Origin: Talpa occidentalis
Lineage: Eukaryota; Chordata; Mammalia; Eulipotyphla; Talpidae
Assembly (NCBI RefSeq): GCF_014898055.3
Contig: NW_023601104.1
Coordinates: 71,407,106-71,471,105, forward strand
Reading direction: 5' to 3'
Length of the DNA: 64,000 nucleotides
Below are positions 1-10,253 of the stretch, in pieces. A program made the translations under genes and the position numbers. Under the pieces are notes generated by a model. It had not been told where the DNA came from and did no database searches. It saw only the letters and a program-made list of their open reading frames with translations. Position 1 is the stretch's first letter; each line of letters begins with the position of its first letter.

Positions 1-1289
1 AAAAAATAAAGGTATAACAGTGAAAGTAAATTTCAGAGGTTAGAGTGAACTCTAATTTTGAAAAGATTTAGAGAAAAACTGCAAAGATTTGTTTCTTAAT
101 GGAAAATAGGATCACTGTAGAATGATTGAAGAGATTCAGATGACTGAACTTACAAAAGAGAAGGGCTGTGATGGATCTAAAATTATCTTAATGCATATGG
201 AAGAGAGAAAGTACTTCCTCTCTTTGTGAGGTCAATGCCCAGCTACTGTCCATCTTCACAGAGTGCAGAAGAATTGAAATAAAGAGAATAAATCAGAGCT
301 GTGGCAGGTGGGAGTTTGCTAGGATGTTAAAAAAAAAAAAAAAACACGTACATGACAGTATAGCAGAGCATGGGCAATGCCAAGGTCAGGCTGGAGAAGA
401 ACTCTTCGGAGTGGGATGTATGGCTCATCAAGGCTATTAGATACTGAAGGAGTGGTCCCTAAATTAATGCTACTGAGTGGGTTGTGTGGTTCATAGGTGT
501 TACTAGATAGTAGGCAGTGGAGGGCAAGGATATCACTAGCTCCTGTGACTTTACTTTTTAACCAAGGGGTGAGTCAAAAATATTGCTACTTAAAAGCACA
601 GGAGAGAGAGGCATTTATGCTTCAAAGGAATGCAGCAGAATTGAAACCATGTTCATTGAAGCATTGATGGAGAAAGAAATGGTCGAGAGTAGTGTCCTAT
701 AAAGATTGAGGCCCATGAGGATCGATAGACTTTGTGAAGTAATCGGAATCATTTGACATTATATCCAGAAGTTGTTTTCCAGAAAAGTAGAATCTGGAGT
801 AGTTTTTTCAAGAAGGGAAGAACTTGGTTGTTTGACAAAAAAGAGGGAGCAAGAAGAAGAGGGGACAGGAATTAATTACATGGTAATCAAGACAGAAGAG
901 TTGTCATGAGAAATAGTGCATTTTCCTGGGAAGCCATAGTCTCATGCTGGGTGTGTATAGATGTTACCTCGACACCCTCACTCTCCACCTATAAATAACG
1001 AAGGACAGAGAGAAGAGTTTTTCTTGGCGTATCATTTATTTGAAGGCAGTTGAAAATCAAGAGGAGATCAGGAATGCAACCAGATATAAGTTTGTTAAGA
1101 ACTGATTCTGAATAATGTGAAGGAGATATCATTGTCTTTGGGGCATATATGAAAATGGAAAGGTAATTTTGAAGTTGGCTCTGCAGTTATAATCCCAATA
1201 CAATGTTTAGAAATAAAAAGATAAGTTACACAATATCCCAAGTGATATGAATGTGGTTGTAAGATTTTTTTGTTTTTCATTTAATTCAG
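1..1289. other. Intron upstream of local exon 1
   Basis: I see no exon, gene or classifiable repeat here. There is a run of 16 A at about 329-344. The end at 1281-1289 is the acceptor of the first exon (ttaattcag). Confidence 0.6.
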
Positions 1290-1441
1290 GAAATCATTTT
1301 ACTAAAACCTGAAGGGGATGCTAAAATACAGACAATCATGAGTCAGGCTGAGGACAGTAAGGCAGCACTGGTTCCAAAGACCCTTGCTGACATCAAGGAC
1401 CAATGGGACTCTACGCTCCATTTGGCTGACACGTATCTGAG
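1290..1441 (+). CDS. SYNE2: SYNE2 local exon 1 (nesprin-2 rod)
   Basis: This 152-nt exon encodes residues 1-50 of the fragment plus two bases of codon 51. It reads EIILLKPEGDAKIQ... and ends ...DSTLHLADTYL. The acceptor is ttaattcag and the donor is AG|gtaaag. The intron phase of 2 is confirmed because the split codon AG+C gives Ser and continues as SHQEKLL in the next exon, as I recall for human nesprin-2. The content is amphipathic helix typical of a spectrin-like repeat, with one Trp in the IKDQWDS motif. Exon size and frame look normal. Confidence 0.9.
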
Positions 1442-2276
1442 GTAAAGGGCACACCTTGGCCACTTGATGGGCTTTCGTTGCACAGTGAAGCCATGACAAG
1501 TGTGTTTCATCTGTCTTCTGGAACTGGATATAATATCCATCGGAGAGAGTCAGCAGTGTTAGGGACACTCACAATGTCAGAGGCATTTCTCTGCATCTGA
1601 TATGACACATGTGTTGTATGACTACAGTGTTTATTCTGGCTGGTGCATCAAATGCTAGGGTTGTTGGTAACAAACTTTGTCTATCATTCCTCCTTCAATA
1701 CCTGCTTCTGCACAAAAGCCCTCTTTCCCCCAGACAACTTTGGTATCTGCACGGTATCACTGAAGGATAATTCATGCTCTTAAATATATACTCTAAGAGA
1801 GTCTTAAATGTGTAAGCATTTTAAGTGTCTGAATTCAATGAATCTATTTCTGTGAAAATGGTTAATTCATATAACACTTAAATTACGCATAGAATTTTTG
1901 GTGGATATGTGAATTTTTTTCTAAGAAGACAATGAAATCAAAACTAAATTTAAGCGATAGAAAGCATAAACTAGTTACATGGCCAATATACCAAATGCTT
2001 GTTTTTTTTTTAATTATATGTAAAAGAAAAACACAGGATGATATAATTACATTTAAATGTAATAAAAGATGTTTGACATAGTTTGAAATTTAAATTATTA
2101 AATTTGACCTCTCAGGTCAAATTATGTAACAAAAAGCACTTTTTTTTTTTTTTTTAGTAATACTGCAAGTAATTTGTCTTGTATTCTGAACTAAGCTTAT
2201 TGCTGTTTAGAATGTTATAATAACAAAGGAATCTCTGGTAGTGAAGCACATTAGTGTTATCTTGATGTTTCTTATT
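1442..2276. other. Intron 1, 5' part
   Basis: AT-rich intron without a recognisable gene. Open frames opposite exon 1 are shadows. A 19-nt T run lies at about 2138-2156. No repeat was classified with confidence. Confidence 0.5.
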
Positions 2277-2290
2277 AAAATGTATGTTGA

Positions 2291-2530
2291 GGGCCTCCCC
2301 GGTGGCGCAGCAGTTGAGCGCTGGGTTGCGAAGCTGCCCGCAGCCTCTGCCGTGCTGGTTCGATCCCCGGCTGCTCCCCTGCCACAGGAGGAGGGTCCCA
2401 CATGGCACGCAGACCTCTCCTGACGCCCGCTGCTCCCCTCAGCAGTGTACTTCAGTCCTTCTGCTCCCCGCTCTGGCTCTGGTGAATTCTCTCGCGCTTC
2501 TGACTGTACCCAGTGCTTGTATAAATAAGA

Positions 2531-2571
<41 letters not shown>

Positions 2572-2599
2572 ATACCAAGCTTAGTGTTTCAAAATAAAT
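2291..2599 (+). mobile_element. tRNA-derived SINE, young subfamily (copy 1)
   Basis: The tRNA-like head begins GGGCCTCCCCGGTGGCGCAG (pol III A box) and contains the B-box motif GGTTCGATCCC. The body has the CTGCTCCCCTCAGCAGTGTA block and the tail is an (AAAT)n run. The flanking TSD is imperfect: AAAATGTATGTTGA (2277-2290) and AAAATATGTGTTGA (2600-2613). The element ends 75 bp before the acceptor of exon 2. Confidence 0.9.
2530..2574 (+). repeat. (AAAT)n microsatellite in SINE tail
   Basis: About eleven tandem AAAT units form the tail of the SINE that ends at 2599. The length is likely to vary between individuals. Confidence 0.85.
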
Positions 2600-2674
2600 A
2601 AAATATGTGTTGAATTATAATATGCTATTCCATTTTGCTGTCATTTCATTTGTAAAATATTTTGTTAAATTTAG

Positions 2675-2984
2675 CCATCAAGAAAAGCTTCTTTTAGAAG
2701 GAGAGAAGTATCTGCAGAGTAAGGAGGACCTGAGATTAATGCTCACAGAACTTAAAAAGAAACAGGAGGTGGGCTTTGCTCTGCAACATGGTTTGCAGGA
2801 AAAGACAGCTCAGCTCACAATTTACAAGAAGTTCCTCAAGAAAGCACAAGATTTGACATCCTTGCTAGAGGAATTAAAATCTCAAGGAAATTACCTTTTA
2901 GAGTGCACAAAAAATCCTAACTTCAGTGAAGAGCCATGGCTAGAAATAAAGCATCTGCATGAAAGTCTTCTGCAGCAACTACAG
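2675..2984 (+). CDS. SYNE2: SYNE2 local exon 2 (nesprin-2 rod)
   Basis: A 310-nt exon encoding residues 51 (split) to 154. It runs SHQEKLLLEGEKYLQSK... and ends ...EIKHLHESLLQQLQ. The acceptor is aaatttag and the donor CAG|gtgagg. Entry phase is 2 and exit phase 0. The translation is Leu/Gln/Glu/Lys rich with regular heptads and includes the motif ELKKKQEVGFALQHGLQEK and a conserved ECTKNPNFSEEPW turn. This is a spectrin-like helical segment with no sign of damage. An upstream SINE inserted 75 bp before the exon left the acceptor intact. Confidence 0.95.
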
Positions 2985-4096
2985 GTGAGGTGGTCAGAGT
3001 AAATTGTACATGATTGTCATAATTATGCATAATGATGGAAGATTCGAATACAGTACCAGTTTTTTCTTTGGCAAATTAAAACCTTTTGAAATTTAATGTC
3101 ACTTTTAGATAAAAATACTCCTCAAGCATGGAAGAATCAATCTAGTCAGTTTTACTAGAGGCATCGATTGAGTATTATTTAATGATGTTATTTTCTTTCA
3201 TCTGAAAGAACAACTGAAGTCCTTTTCTTCAGAAGTAGGGAGGGTTCAGCTTTTTGAGGCTTCTCTGTGAGGGTTGACACTGATGAAGTTATCCATCATC
3301 TAGTTGTTGGAATGATTTGTAACTATTGCACTGCATAAACCTTAGCAGTGGCTCTCCCTTGCATCTTTCTACACCATCTCTATGTGGAAAGAGGAGTTTG
3401 AATGTCAGCTTGTCATGTGAGAGTGTATCCTCTTAAGAGAATTATTTATAGTTCTTTGCATTCTGAAAGCCAGACTTAATGTAAGGATTACCTGGTGAGA
3501 ATTCTGCTTATACAGACAGAGGAGTAGAACAGGGGTGAAGATACACCTGTTTGGCTCTAAGTTATATGGTTTAATAGTTGCTAATTTTCTTACCAGATGT
3601 GGTCACTTTATTTTCTTATGCCAGGCAGAGTATCTGAAGATGGTTTTGCTCTAGAGTTAAGATTACTTTTTCCTTTACACAGTTTGGGAGTTTAGTTCTT
3701 AGTGCAGGAATCTGGTTGATCTCATGTGGTGTCAAGGGTAGGTAGCTGGTTTTAGTAAGAAGGATAATTAAGGAAGTTGCTTTATTATGAATGTTGTGAT
3801 TTCATGAGATAATTTGTAGCCATTTTGTTTTATCATCCTCTTGACAAATTACCTTTAGAAATGAAATGAAGGCAAAGAAGCATGGGTGAGGCCAACATGG
3901 TTTCAGTAAGTCACTTGAGGGGCTGAGTAGGAAGGATGCTTTACAGTGAAATGACTCAAACACTGAAATCTTTGTTAGAATATCTGTTTTGAGATGAGAC
4001 CTCTTGAAACAAGTACTTAGGAACAATTTAATTACTTGCCAAGTGAAAAATTTCAGAGTGAAATGATTTGTCAATTGCCAATGATTTTATTTCTAG
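2985..4096. other. Intron 2
   Basis: I see nothing classifiable here. The minus-strand open frame at 3802-4074 has no family features and overlaps the exon 3 acceptor region. Confidence 0.5.
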
Positions 4097-4261
4097 GATT
4101 CTGTGCAAAAATTGGAAAATGATGTTCAAGAACACCACAATTACCAGGTTTGCATCACAGAGCTAAATACTGCACTGGACAATTTCTCCAAGGACTTTCA
4201 CAGTTTTTCTGATAAGCCTGTGGATCAAACTGCAGTGGAAGAGAAGCTGCATATGCTGCAG
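4097..4261 (+). CDS. SYNE2: SYNE2 local exon 3 (nesprin-2 rod)
   Basis: A 165-nt exon (residues 155-209), phase 0 at both ends. It reads DSVQKLENDVQEHHNYQV... to ...DQTAVEEKLHMLQ. The acceptor is atttctag. The donor CAG|gtattc departs from the gtaagt consensus at +4 to +6 and is one of the weakest here. Because the exon is symmetric, skipping it would remove 55 residues in frame. The coding content is helical rod with a FSKDFHSFSDKPVDQ loop that matches the nesprin-2 pattern I recall. Confidence 0.92.
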
Positions 4262-4678
4262 GTATTCAACAATGTCTAGGCATGACCAACATTTAAAAAA
4301 AATCAGTATTACCACTTGACTTATCAGTGTCTCCTGCCAGAAGTTGAAGTGCTATTTAGATGAGTATTAGATAAAATTATGAGCACTCATAAAAATTGGA
4401 ATGTTTTGCTCTTTAGTGATCAAATCCATTTTAATTTAAGTTGAACAGTTTTAAATTCCTGTGTTTCGACACAACATAGGAATTCCAGGACACAGTGGGT
4501 AGTCAAAGGAAGCATCTAATGCAACAAGATCTAGAGGGGAAATTTTCAATTTTGCATTTTCATCATGAATAGGAGGTAGTTGTGTAATTTTTACCTCATT
4601 TACTTTCATATTCATGGGCTACCTTAGGACTCTCTCCAGATGTAAGGCCTCCAAATTCTTACCCTCACTCCATGATCC

Positions 4679-4776
4679 TATATATATATATACACACACA
4701 CACACATATACACATATACATATACATACATACACACATGTATATATACATGTGTATACACACACACACACACACA
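4679..4776 (+). repeat. TA/CA alternating dinucleotide microsatellite
   Basis: 98 nt of unbroken pyrimidine-purine alternation (TA, CA and TG steps mixed) inside intron 3. The frames crossing it on both strands are artefacts rich in Tyr, Thr, His, Ile, Val and Cys. Confidence 0.95.
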
Positions 4777-5219
4777 GTGAGGAGTGCTGTCTCAATGGTA
4801 CTGGTAAAGTCTCACCTTGAGCCACAATCTCAAAACACATTCCTTGGGTTCTCGCTGTTTGCACAGTCAGCATAAATAGGCCTAATGTATTCTATAAGAA
4901 AACATAGAAAAGCATTTATTTAGCTGCTACTTGCACAGTTCCTTGACTGCAGATTTCTTGGGTTGAGACTAATGGCAAGGTGGCTGGTGTGAGCGTGGGG
5001 ATTTTTCATCTCCTTTTATGGATGTGGGAATCAAGCAAGACTTCTCCTCCAGAATGGCCTGCCACTGAGACAGGGGTGCCTCCTTGTTTAACAGTGATAA
5101 TTTGACAAGTGTTGAGGGCTCATCATATCCAAAGACTCCTTGGATGCCAAAAATACTGAGAAAAGTGTAAGACCTGAGCCTCACCCTGAGGAGTTCAGAC
5201 TCCTATTGAAAAAGTAAGG

Positions 5220-5400
5220 TATAACCTTATGCTATAGCTTGAAGGACCTCAGAGACCATCAAGTTCAGTGCCTGTCATTTTACACAAGATATGATGATTT
5301 CCAGGGAGCTGAGGGACCTCCACATCACCCAAATTAAAGGGCAGATCAGAGGCTACAACTCAAGTCTTCTGACCCTTCTCTAGTGAGTGCTTTCTCCAAC
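5220..5400 (-). repeat. MIR-like SINE fragment
   Basis: The segment resembles the reverse complement of a MIR core: a "cattttacacaagat" piece followed by a feature like "agggcagatcagaggct" and "ctcaagtcttctgac". It is old and degraded, and its boundaries are approximate. Confidence 0.45.
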
Positions 5401-5639
5401 TCCTGACTGGACATCTCTGCTTGGATAGCTAACAATTATTGATATGTCTATAAAATGTCTATAAAAAAATTCCTCACTTCCTTCCTCATTTTCCCTCCCC
5501 TGATGCTTTACCAGCGATTCACTTCTTTCCTGTATTCTCTGAGTTGGTGACATTACCACCTTCTCTCCTTGCTTTCAAGTCAGACACTCCTGGACTCCCC
5601 AGTCTAGTCAGACACCAGTGCTGTCTCCTTCACCTTTGG

Positions 5640-6010
5640 AATAGTTTATAGTTTCCCCTGCCATATCCTTTATTGCTGCTGAGATAGGCCTTCACCTCCT
5701 ATATCCCTGCATTAGATTTCTGAATGTACTTCCCACCTGTGGCATCACCCTCCTAATGTATCCTCCCCCTGGTGGCTGCCCTGCATCTTTATGAAATGAA
5801 AATGTGGAGCTCTCATCTTCCTGCTTGATATGTTTCCACAAGCTGTGCATGCCTGTTAGCATAAAACTTTTTGCATTCTATTACAAGTCTGCTTTTTCTG
5901 TTGCTATGTCTTTCTCACTAGATTATAAGAACTTGAAGAGATCATATTTTACTTATCTATGTAACTTCATATTCTATCATAATACTTGTTATTAGTTGAA
6001 TGAGTGAAAA
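5640..6010 (+). repeat. L2 3'-end fragment
   Basis: The end resembles the L2 3' consensus, with the theme "ctagattataagaacttgaagag..." and a terminal "gttgaatgagtgaa". This is an ancient copy with approximate limits. The frame at 5804-5995 is incidental. Confidence 0.45.
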
Positions 6011-6651
6011 AATGAATATTGTGTGACCCATGAGAATAGTGACTATTAAATCCTACATAGTTCACCTACTAACTTTAAGAGGTGTTTATATTTCAATAGT
6101 AAAATCAGTAATTGCCATAGTACCTCAAATTCCCTTTGAATCTAAAGTTCTCAAACCAGCCTCACTCATTCATGCATTTAGCAAATATTGATAGTGTTCT
6201 TGCTGTATTTAAGATATTCTATTAGATAAATTGATTTCAGTCTTTCTCTGAATTTTAGACATAAACACTAAATCATGTGGACACATTTTAAATGAATATT
6301 TTATTCAATGCTTTGTACATGTTAGACACTTATTATTTAGTGTTTTGATTGTGTAAAAATGCTATATCTTGAACAAAATATACACTCCACAAATATGCAG
6401 TGACTGCCTCCTGTATTCCAGGAACTGTGCTCTGAAAATTTTCTGTTATTTCTTATGAACTTCTTGTATTTCATAAAATCTGTTTGAGAATTTGGCTTAA
6501 ATTTTGCCCAAAGTTTCCTCTGTTATGACTTGAAGTTTTTTCTATTTTCCGTAAGTAAAGCAGAATATGCTATGATTTATAGAAGTCCGTTATCTCTTGT
6601 GACACTTGAACAGAGATAGTGTTTTTGATGATTTTTTTTTTCCACGCTTAG
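6011..6651. other. Intron 3, 3' part
   Basis: AT-rich sequence with nothing classified. It ends in the T-rich acceptor of exon 4 (tttttttttccacgcttag). Confidence 0.5.
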
Positions 6652-6993
6652 GAACTAGAAAACAGACTCAGTTTACAAGATGGAACATTGAAGAAGATTT
6701 TAGCGTTAGCAAAATCCATCAAGCAAAATACGTCTTCAGTGGGACAGAAGATTATTAAAGAAGATATAAAATCACTTAAATGTAAACAAAAAGATTTGGA
6801 AAACAGACTTCAGTCTGCTAAGCAGGAAGCAGAAAATTGTCTCAACAACATTCTCAAATCAAAATGTTCAACAGAAAAGAAAGAAAAGTTTACTCTGCTA
6901 GGTGGAGGGATGGAGGTCACTTCTGATGCACAGGGGTCCTCTCAGAACTCAGCTGCAGTGGAGGAGTTGAAGGAAGGCTTGGGAATAAACAAG
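6652..6993 (+). CDS. SYNE2: SYNE2 local exon 4 (nesprin-2 rod)
   Basis: A 342-nt symmetric exon (residues 210-323) with donor AAG|gtaagtg. The first two-thirds is coiled and basic-acidic (ELENRLSLQDGTLKKILALA, then SSVGQKIIKEDIKSL and KDLENRLQSAKQEAENCL). The last third loses heptads and becomes Ser/Gly/Glu rich (GGGMEVTSDAQGSSQNSAAV), which suggests a short linker between rod segments. In the human protein the linker differs most, as I recall. An in-frame read-through past the donor ends at 7056 and is not coding. Confidence 0.93.
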
Positions 6994-8696
6994 GTAAGTG
7001 CTTGTGATTGCATTTCTAAGACATCACATCTGAGCATGAAGAGGTGTGGGCTCTGAAAAGAGGGTCGTGAATCAAGCCTTCTCATTTCATAATTAAACCC
7101 TCAATGGGCTGGCTATTTATGAAGCCCACTTACAAAAAGAGCTCTTAGAAAACTGCCCAGGATTTCAGTGGTGAAATATTACTGTTCAATCTGTTAAAAC
7201 GTCAGTCATCAATTTAGGTTTATTATTCTCTCTGATAGGTAATCAGATACAGTTTCTTGGGTCAGGAGCTCGAAGGCAAATTAGAAAAGGCAAAAGAAAA
7301 GAAAATGTGCTTTACCCATTTTCTCAAAAAAAAAAAAAATTCCAAGAGCCCTTTGTTGTGTTTTTTGGTTGATTTTATAGTGAAATCAGAGACTGTTTGA
7401 AAGGTTAGGTTTCCTTCTTCACATGTTAACCCTATACTGCAAATGTATTTTTAAATGTCCAGTCATTTGGTGTGAGGTTATCAACATTTAGGCTCTTAAT
7501 TTTCCCTGAGGAGAAGAAAGAAGATGATGTTTTGTTTTCAAATGACCAATGTGTACATTTTCCCGTGACTCTTAAAAGTGCTTTCTCATAGGTTCGAGAT
7601 TAAAATGGAAAAGGTACAAAACGCTATCCAATAAACTGTATTTGGAAAGGTCTCCCTGCTCAGTAACTTTCACAATCCAGAGTCCAGTGGGACAGTAGCA
7701 AAGCTTGGACCATTGACTGTGCATTCTCATCAGCTTTTTATGAAATAATAACCAACAGGAATGAAAAGAACATCCACTTCTATTGTCTTCCTACAATAGC
7801 GATGCATGAAAGATTAAAGGAACTAGAGAGGATTTTCTAGAATGTATAAAACAAGGTTAATGGCCAACAGAGCATCTCTCTGGCGATAAGAAAAGATATC
7901 TGAGAAATCGCGGTGTAAGCAATTGCTAAGGAAATTTGTCTTCAAGGATTAGTTGCTCAGTAAGCGACTCTTGAGGCTGTATATACAACAAAGAAATTTA
8001 ACAGTTTTTAAAGAACAATAAATAAGTTGTAAGGGAAAGTACCTTAGTGCTTTCAAAGGAGAGTCTGTAAGAGGTTCACAGCAAAACAGGACATTGCTAA
8101 AGGGAGTTGCCTCACAACTTAGCCCCTCAGAGCCATTTTGACTATAAACTCCCAAATAAGGGAATACATTGAAAATTATGCAAAGATTGTATCCGATAAT
8201 AAGAATGTTTTAATTTATTAAAATTGGTAAATTTATTAATTTACCAATTTTGAATGATGAATTATTGATAATTTATAATACGTCATTAAAAAATATTTTT
8301 TTCAGAGCGGATTAAAGGGCTTTGTCCTCAAACAATTCTCACAGTTCTGGATAACAGAAGACTAGTTTGAATACTGTAGCACATTTTGTTTTATTATTAT
8401 TTTGTAACATGAATATATTTTCCTGAATCTGCACTTATTATCTCTAAGTGCTAGTACTATTTTATGTAACATTAAACTATGTAAGATTAACGAGCAATTC
8501 TAAAGTTGGTCTAGTAAAAGAAATAAAAATATGTATAGACAAATATAAGCAGAATGTGACAAATATAAGATACAAGTATCAATTATTTAAGCAGGAGTCT
8601 TCATACAGGAACTAGAGAGAGAACATAAGCACAATTCACTGAATTATAGATCAGATTAGACAAAAGCTATCATGATAGTGAAAATAAGTTCTTTAT
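6994..8696. other. Intron 4, 5' part
   Basis: AT-rich and without a recognisable gene. It contains the 32-bp perfect hairpin described separately at 8220-8251. The minus-strand frame at 7949-8155 has no recognisable features. Confidence 0.5.
8220..8251. repeat. Perfect AT-rich inverted repeat (14-bp arms, 4-nt loop)
   Basis: Left arm AAAATTGGTAAATT (8220-8233), loop TATT, right arm AATTTACCAATTTT (8238-8251). The arms are exact reverse complements. Pairing stops at the next base on each side. Confidence 0.9.
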
Positions 8697-8710
8697 TAAA
8701 AATATTTATT

Positions 8711-9033
8711 TTTATTTTTAAAAAATTTTTCCTCCTGACAGTATTTTATTTATTTATTTATTTTAGATTTATTTCTATTTATTTATACAAGCACTGGGTA
8801 CAGTCAGAAGCACGGGAGGGTGAGAGAATTCACCAGAGCCAGAGCGGGGAGCAGAGCAGGCAGAAGGACCAAAGTACACTGCTGAGGGGAGCAGCGGGCG
8901 GCAGGAGAGGTCTGCACGCCATGTGGGACCCTCCTCCGGTGGCTGGGGAGCAGCCGGGGATCGAACCGGCGCTGCAGAGGCTGCGGGCAGCTTCGCAACC
9001 CAGTGCTCAACCGCTGCGCCACTGGGGAGGCCC
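8711..9033 (-). mobile_element. tRNA-derived SINE, young subfamily (copy 2)
   Basis: Reverse-complement copy. The T-rich (tail) end is on the left and the tRNA head on the right (…caaccgctgcgccactgggg). The TSD is TAAAAATATTTATT, exact at 8697-8710 and 9034-9047. The tail contains a non-T stretch (cctcctgacag), so it is either mutated or composite. Read-through frames of 135 and 72 codons lie in this SINE and are not genes. Confidence 0.9.
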
Positions 9034-9248
9034 TAAAAATATTTATTGCTATCTCTTTTTGTACTCGACATTTTTCTAGATTGCCAGGAAATCACAACTT
9101 AAAATCTAACACTATTTAAATATCTAATTAATAATCATTTAACATACCTTTTTAGACTGTACGGGGGCATTTATCAGATTATTTCACATACTCTCCAAAC
9201 AATATTTAGGAAGATTTTATTTTCTTTTACATTTTTCTTTAATAAGAA

Positions 9249-9569
9249 TGGAAGGGATTATGCTAAGTGAAATAAAAGGAGAAAGACAGTTACTGAATGG
9301 TATCACTTATATGTGGAATATAGAGAAACAAAACAAAGGGTTAGATAAAACCAAACCAACAACAAACCCTAGAAACCTGACTGTAGATTTGAGGCTACTA
9401 GAGGGAGGAAGGGAGCAAAGTGAGACTAGGGGTGCAGTGGACTGTGGTGTAGGACTTTCAGTACCTTGGTAGTGGTTGTGGTGTGATAACTTACACCTGA
9501 AGGGTGTGATCCTATATCTTCAAATTACATACAGTGTTGTAAACCAGTTATCTCAATTAAAAAAAAAAT
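9249..9569 (+). mobile_element. L1 3' end, 5'-truncated
   Basis: Begins within the L1 ORF2 C-terminus ([13 protein letters not shown]…) and continues through a 3' UTR with "ctagagggaggaaggg" and "cagtgttgtaaaccag" to an A-rich end, then a short CA/TA repeat (9569-9608). A second copy of this 3' UTR lies at 39945-40211. The TSD was not resolved. Confidence 0.75.
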
Positions 9570-9960
9570 ATGTATATACACACATACACCCACACATATA
9601 CACACACTGCTAAGTGAGAAAAATACAGGTGATAAAATGATCCATACATGATTCCAATTTTATAAGGAATAAAAACACATAAAACAATACTGCATGGATA
9701 CTAATTTAGGTAGTAAAGGTAGTAAAAGAAAAAAAACATGATAGTGTGAATTTTAGGATAACAGTGAGTTCTAGGAAGAAGGAAATGGAACGGGGAGGAG
9801 GATTGGGCTTAAATTATATTTTTAACGTGGAAAATTTTGTCACTTATATCTGTGCTGTGGGTAATGAATTGTAGTTTGTTTCCTTAAACATGATTGAAAT
9901 ATCTTATGTTGAATAGTTTAAATGTTTCAAGCGAACTTGCCAAATCAAAGTAAAATATGG

Positions 9961-10240
9961 AGGGCCTCCCTGGTGGCGCAGCGGTTGAGCGCTGGGTTGC
10001 GAAGCTGCCCGAAGCCTCTGCAGTGCCAGTTCGATCCCCGGCCAGTGGCAAGGGTCCCACATGGCGCGCAGACCTCTCCTGCCGCCCGCTGCTCCCCTCA
10101 GCAGTGTACTTCGGTCCTTCTGCCTGCTCTGCTCCCCGCTCTGGCTCTGGTGCTTCTGACTGTACCCAGTGCTTGTATAAATAAATAAATAAAACTTTAA
10201 AAAAAAAAAAAAAAAAAAAGAAACTGTTTAAAAAAAAAAA
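9961..10240 (+). mobile_element. tRNA-derived SINE, young subfamily (copy 3)
   Basis: GGGCCTCCCTGGTGGCGCAG head, B box, body and an AATAAATAAAT tail followed by two A runs. The TSD AAGTAAAATATGG is exact (9948-9960 and 10241-10253). The body lacks the roughly 20-bp "gaattctctcaccctcccgc" segment seen in other copies, so this is an internal deletion variant. Confidence 0.92.
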
Positions 10241-10253
10241 AAGTAAAATATGG

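Noticed and set aside
1302..1568. Minus-strand frames opposite exon 1
   Set aside because: Shadows of the coding exon. The + strand has the splice sites and the conserved protein.
2291..2375. tRNA gene (A and B boxes present)
   Set aside because: The motifs belong to the SINE head. There is no anticodon arm that folds well, and a body and tail follow.
2530..2574. CRISPR-like repeat array
   Set aside because: Short AAAT units without spacers in mammalian DNA.
4614..4875. Overlapping Tyr/Thr/His- and Cys/Val-rich frames on both strands
   Set aside because: They translate the dinucleotide microsatellite.
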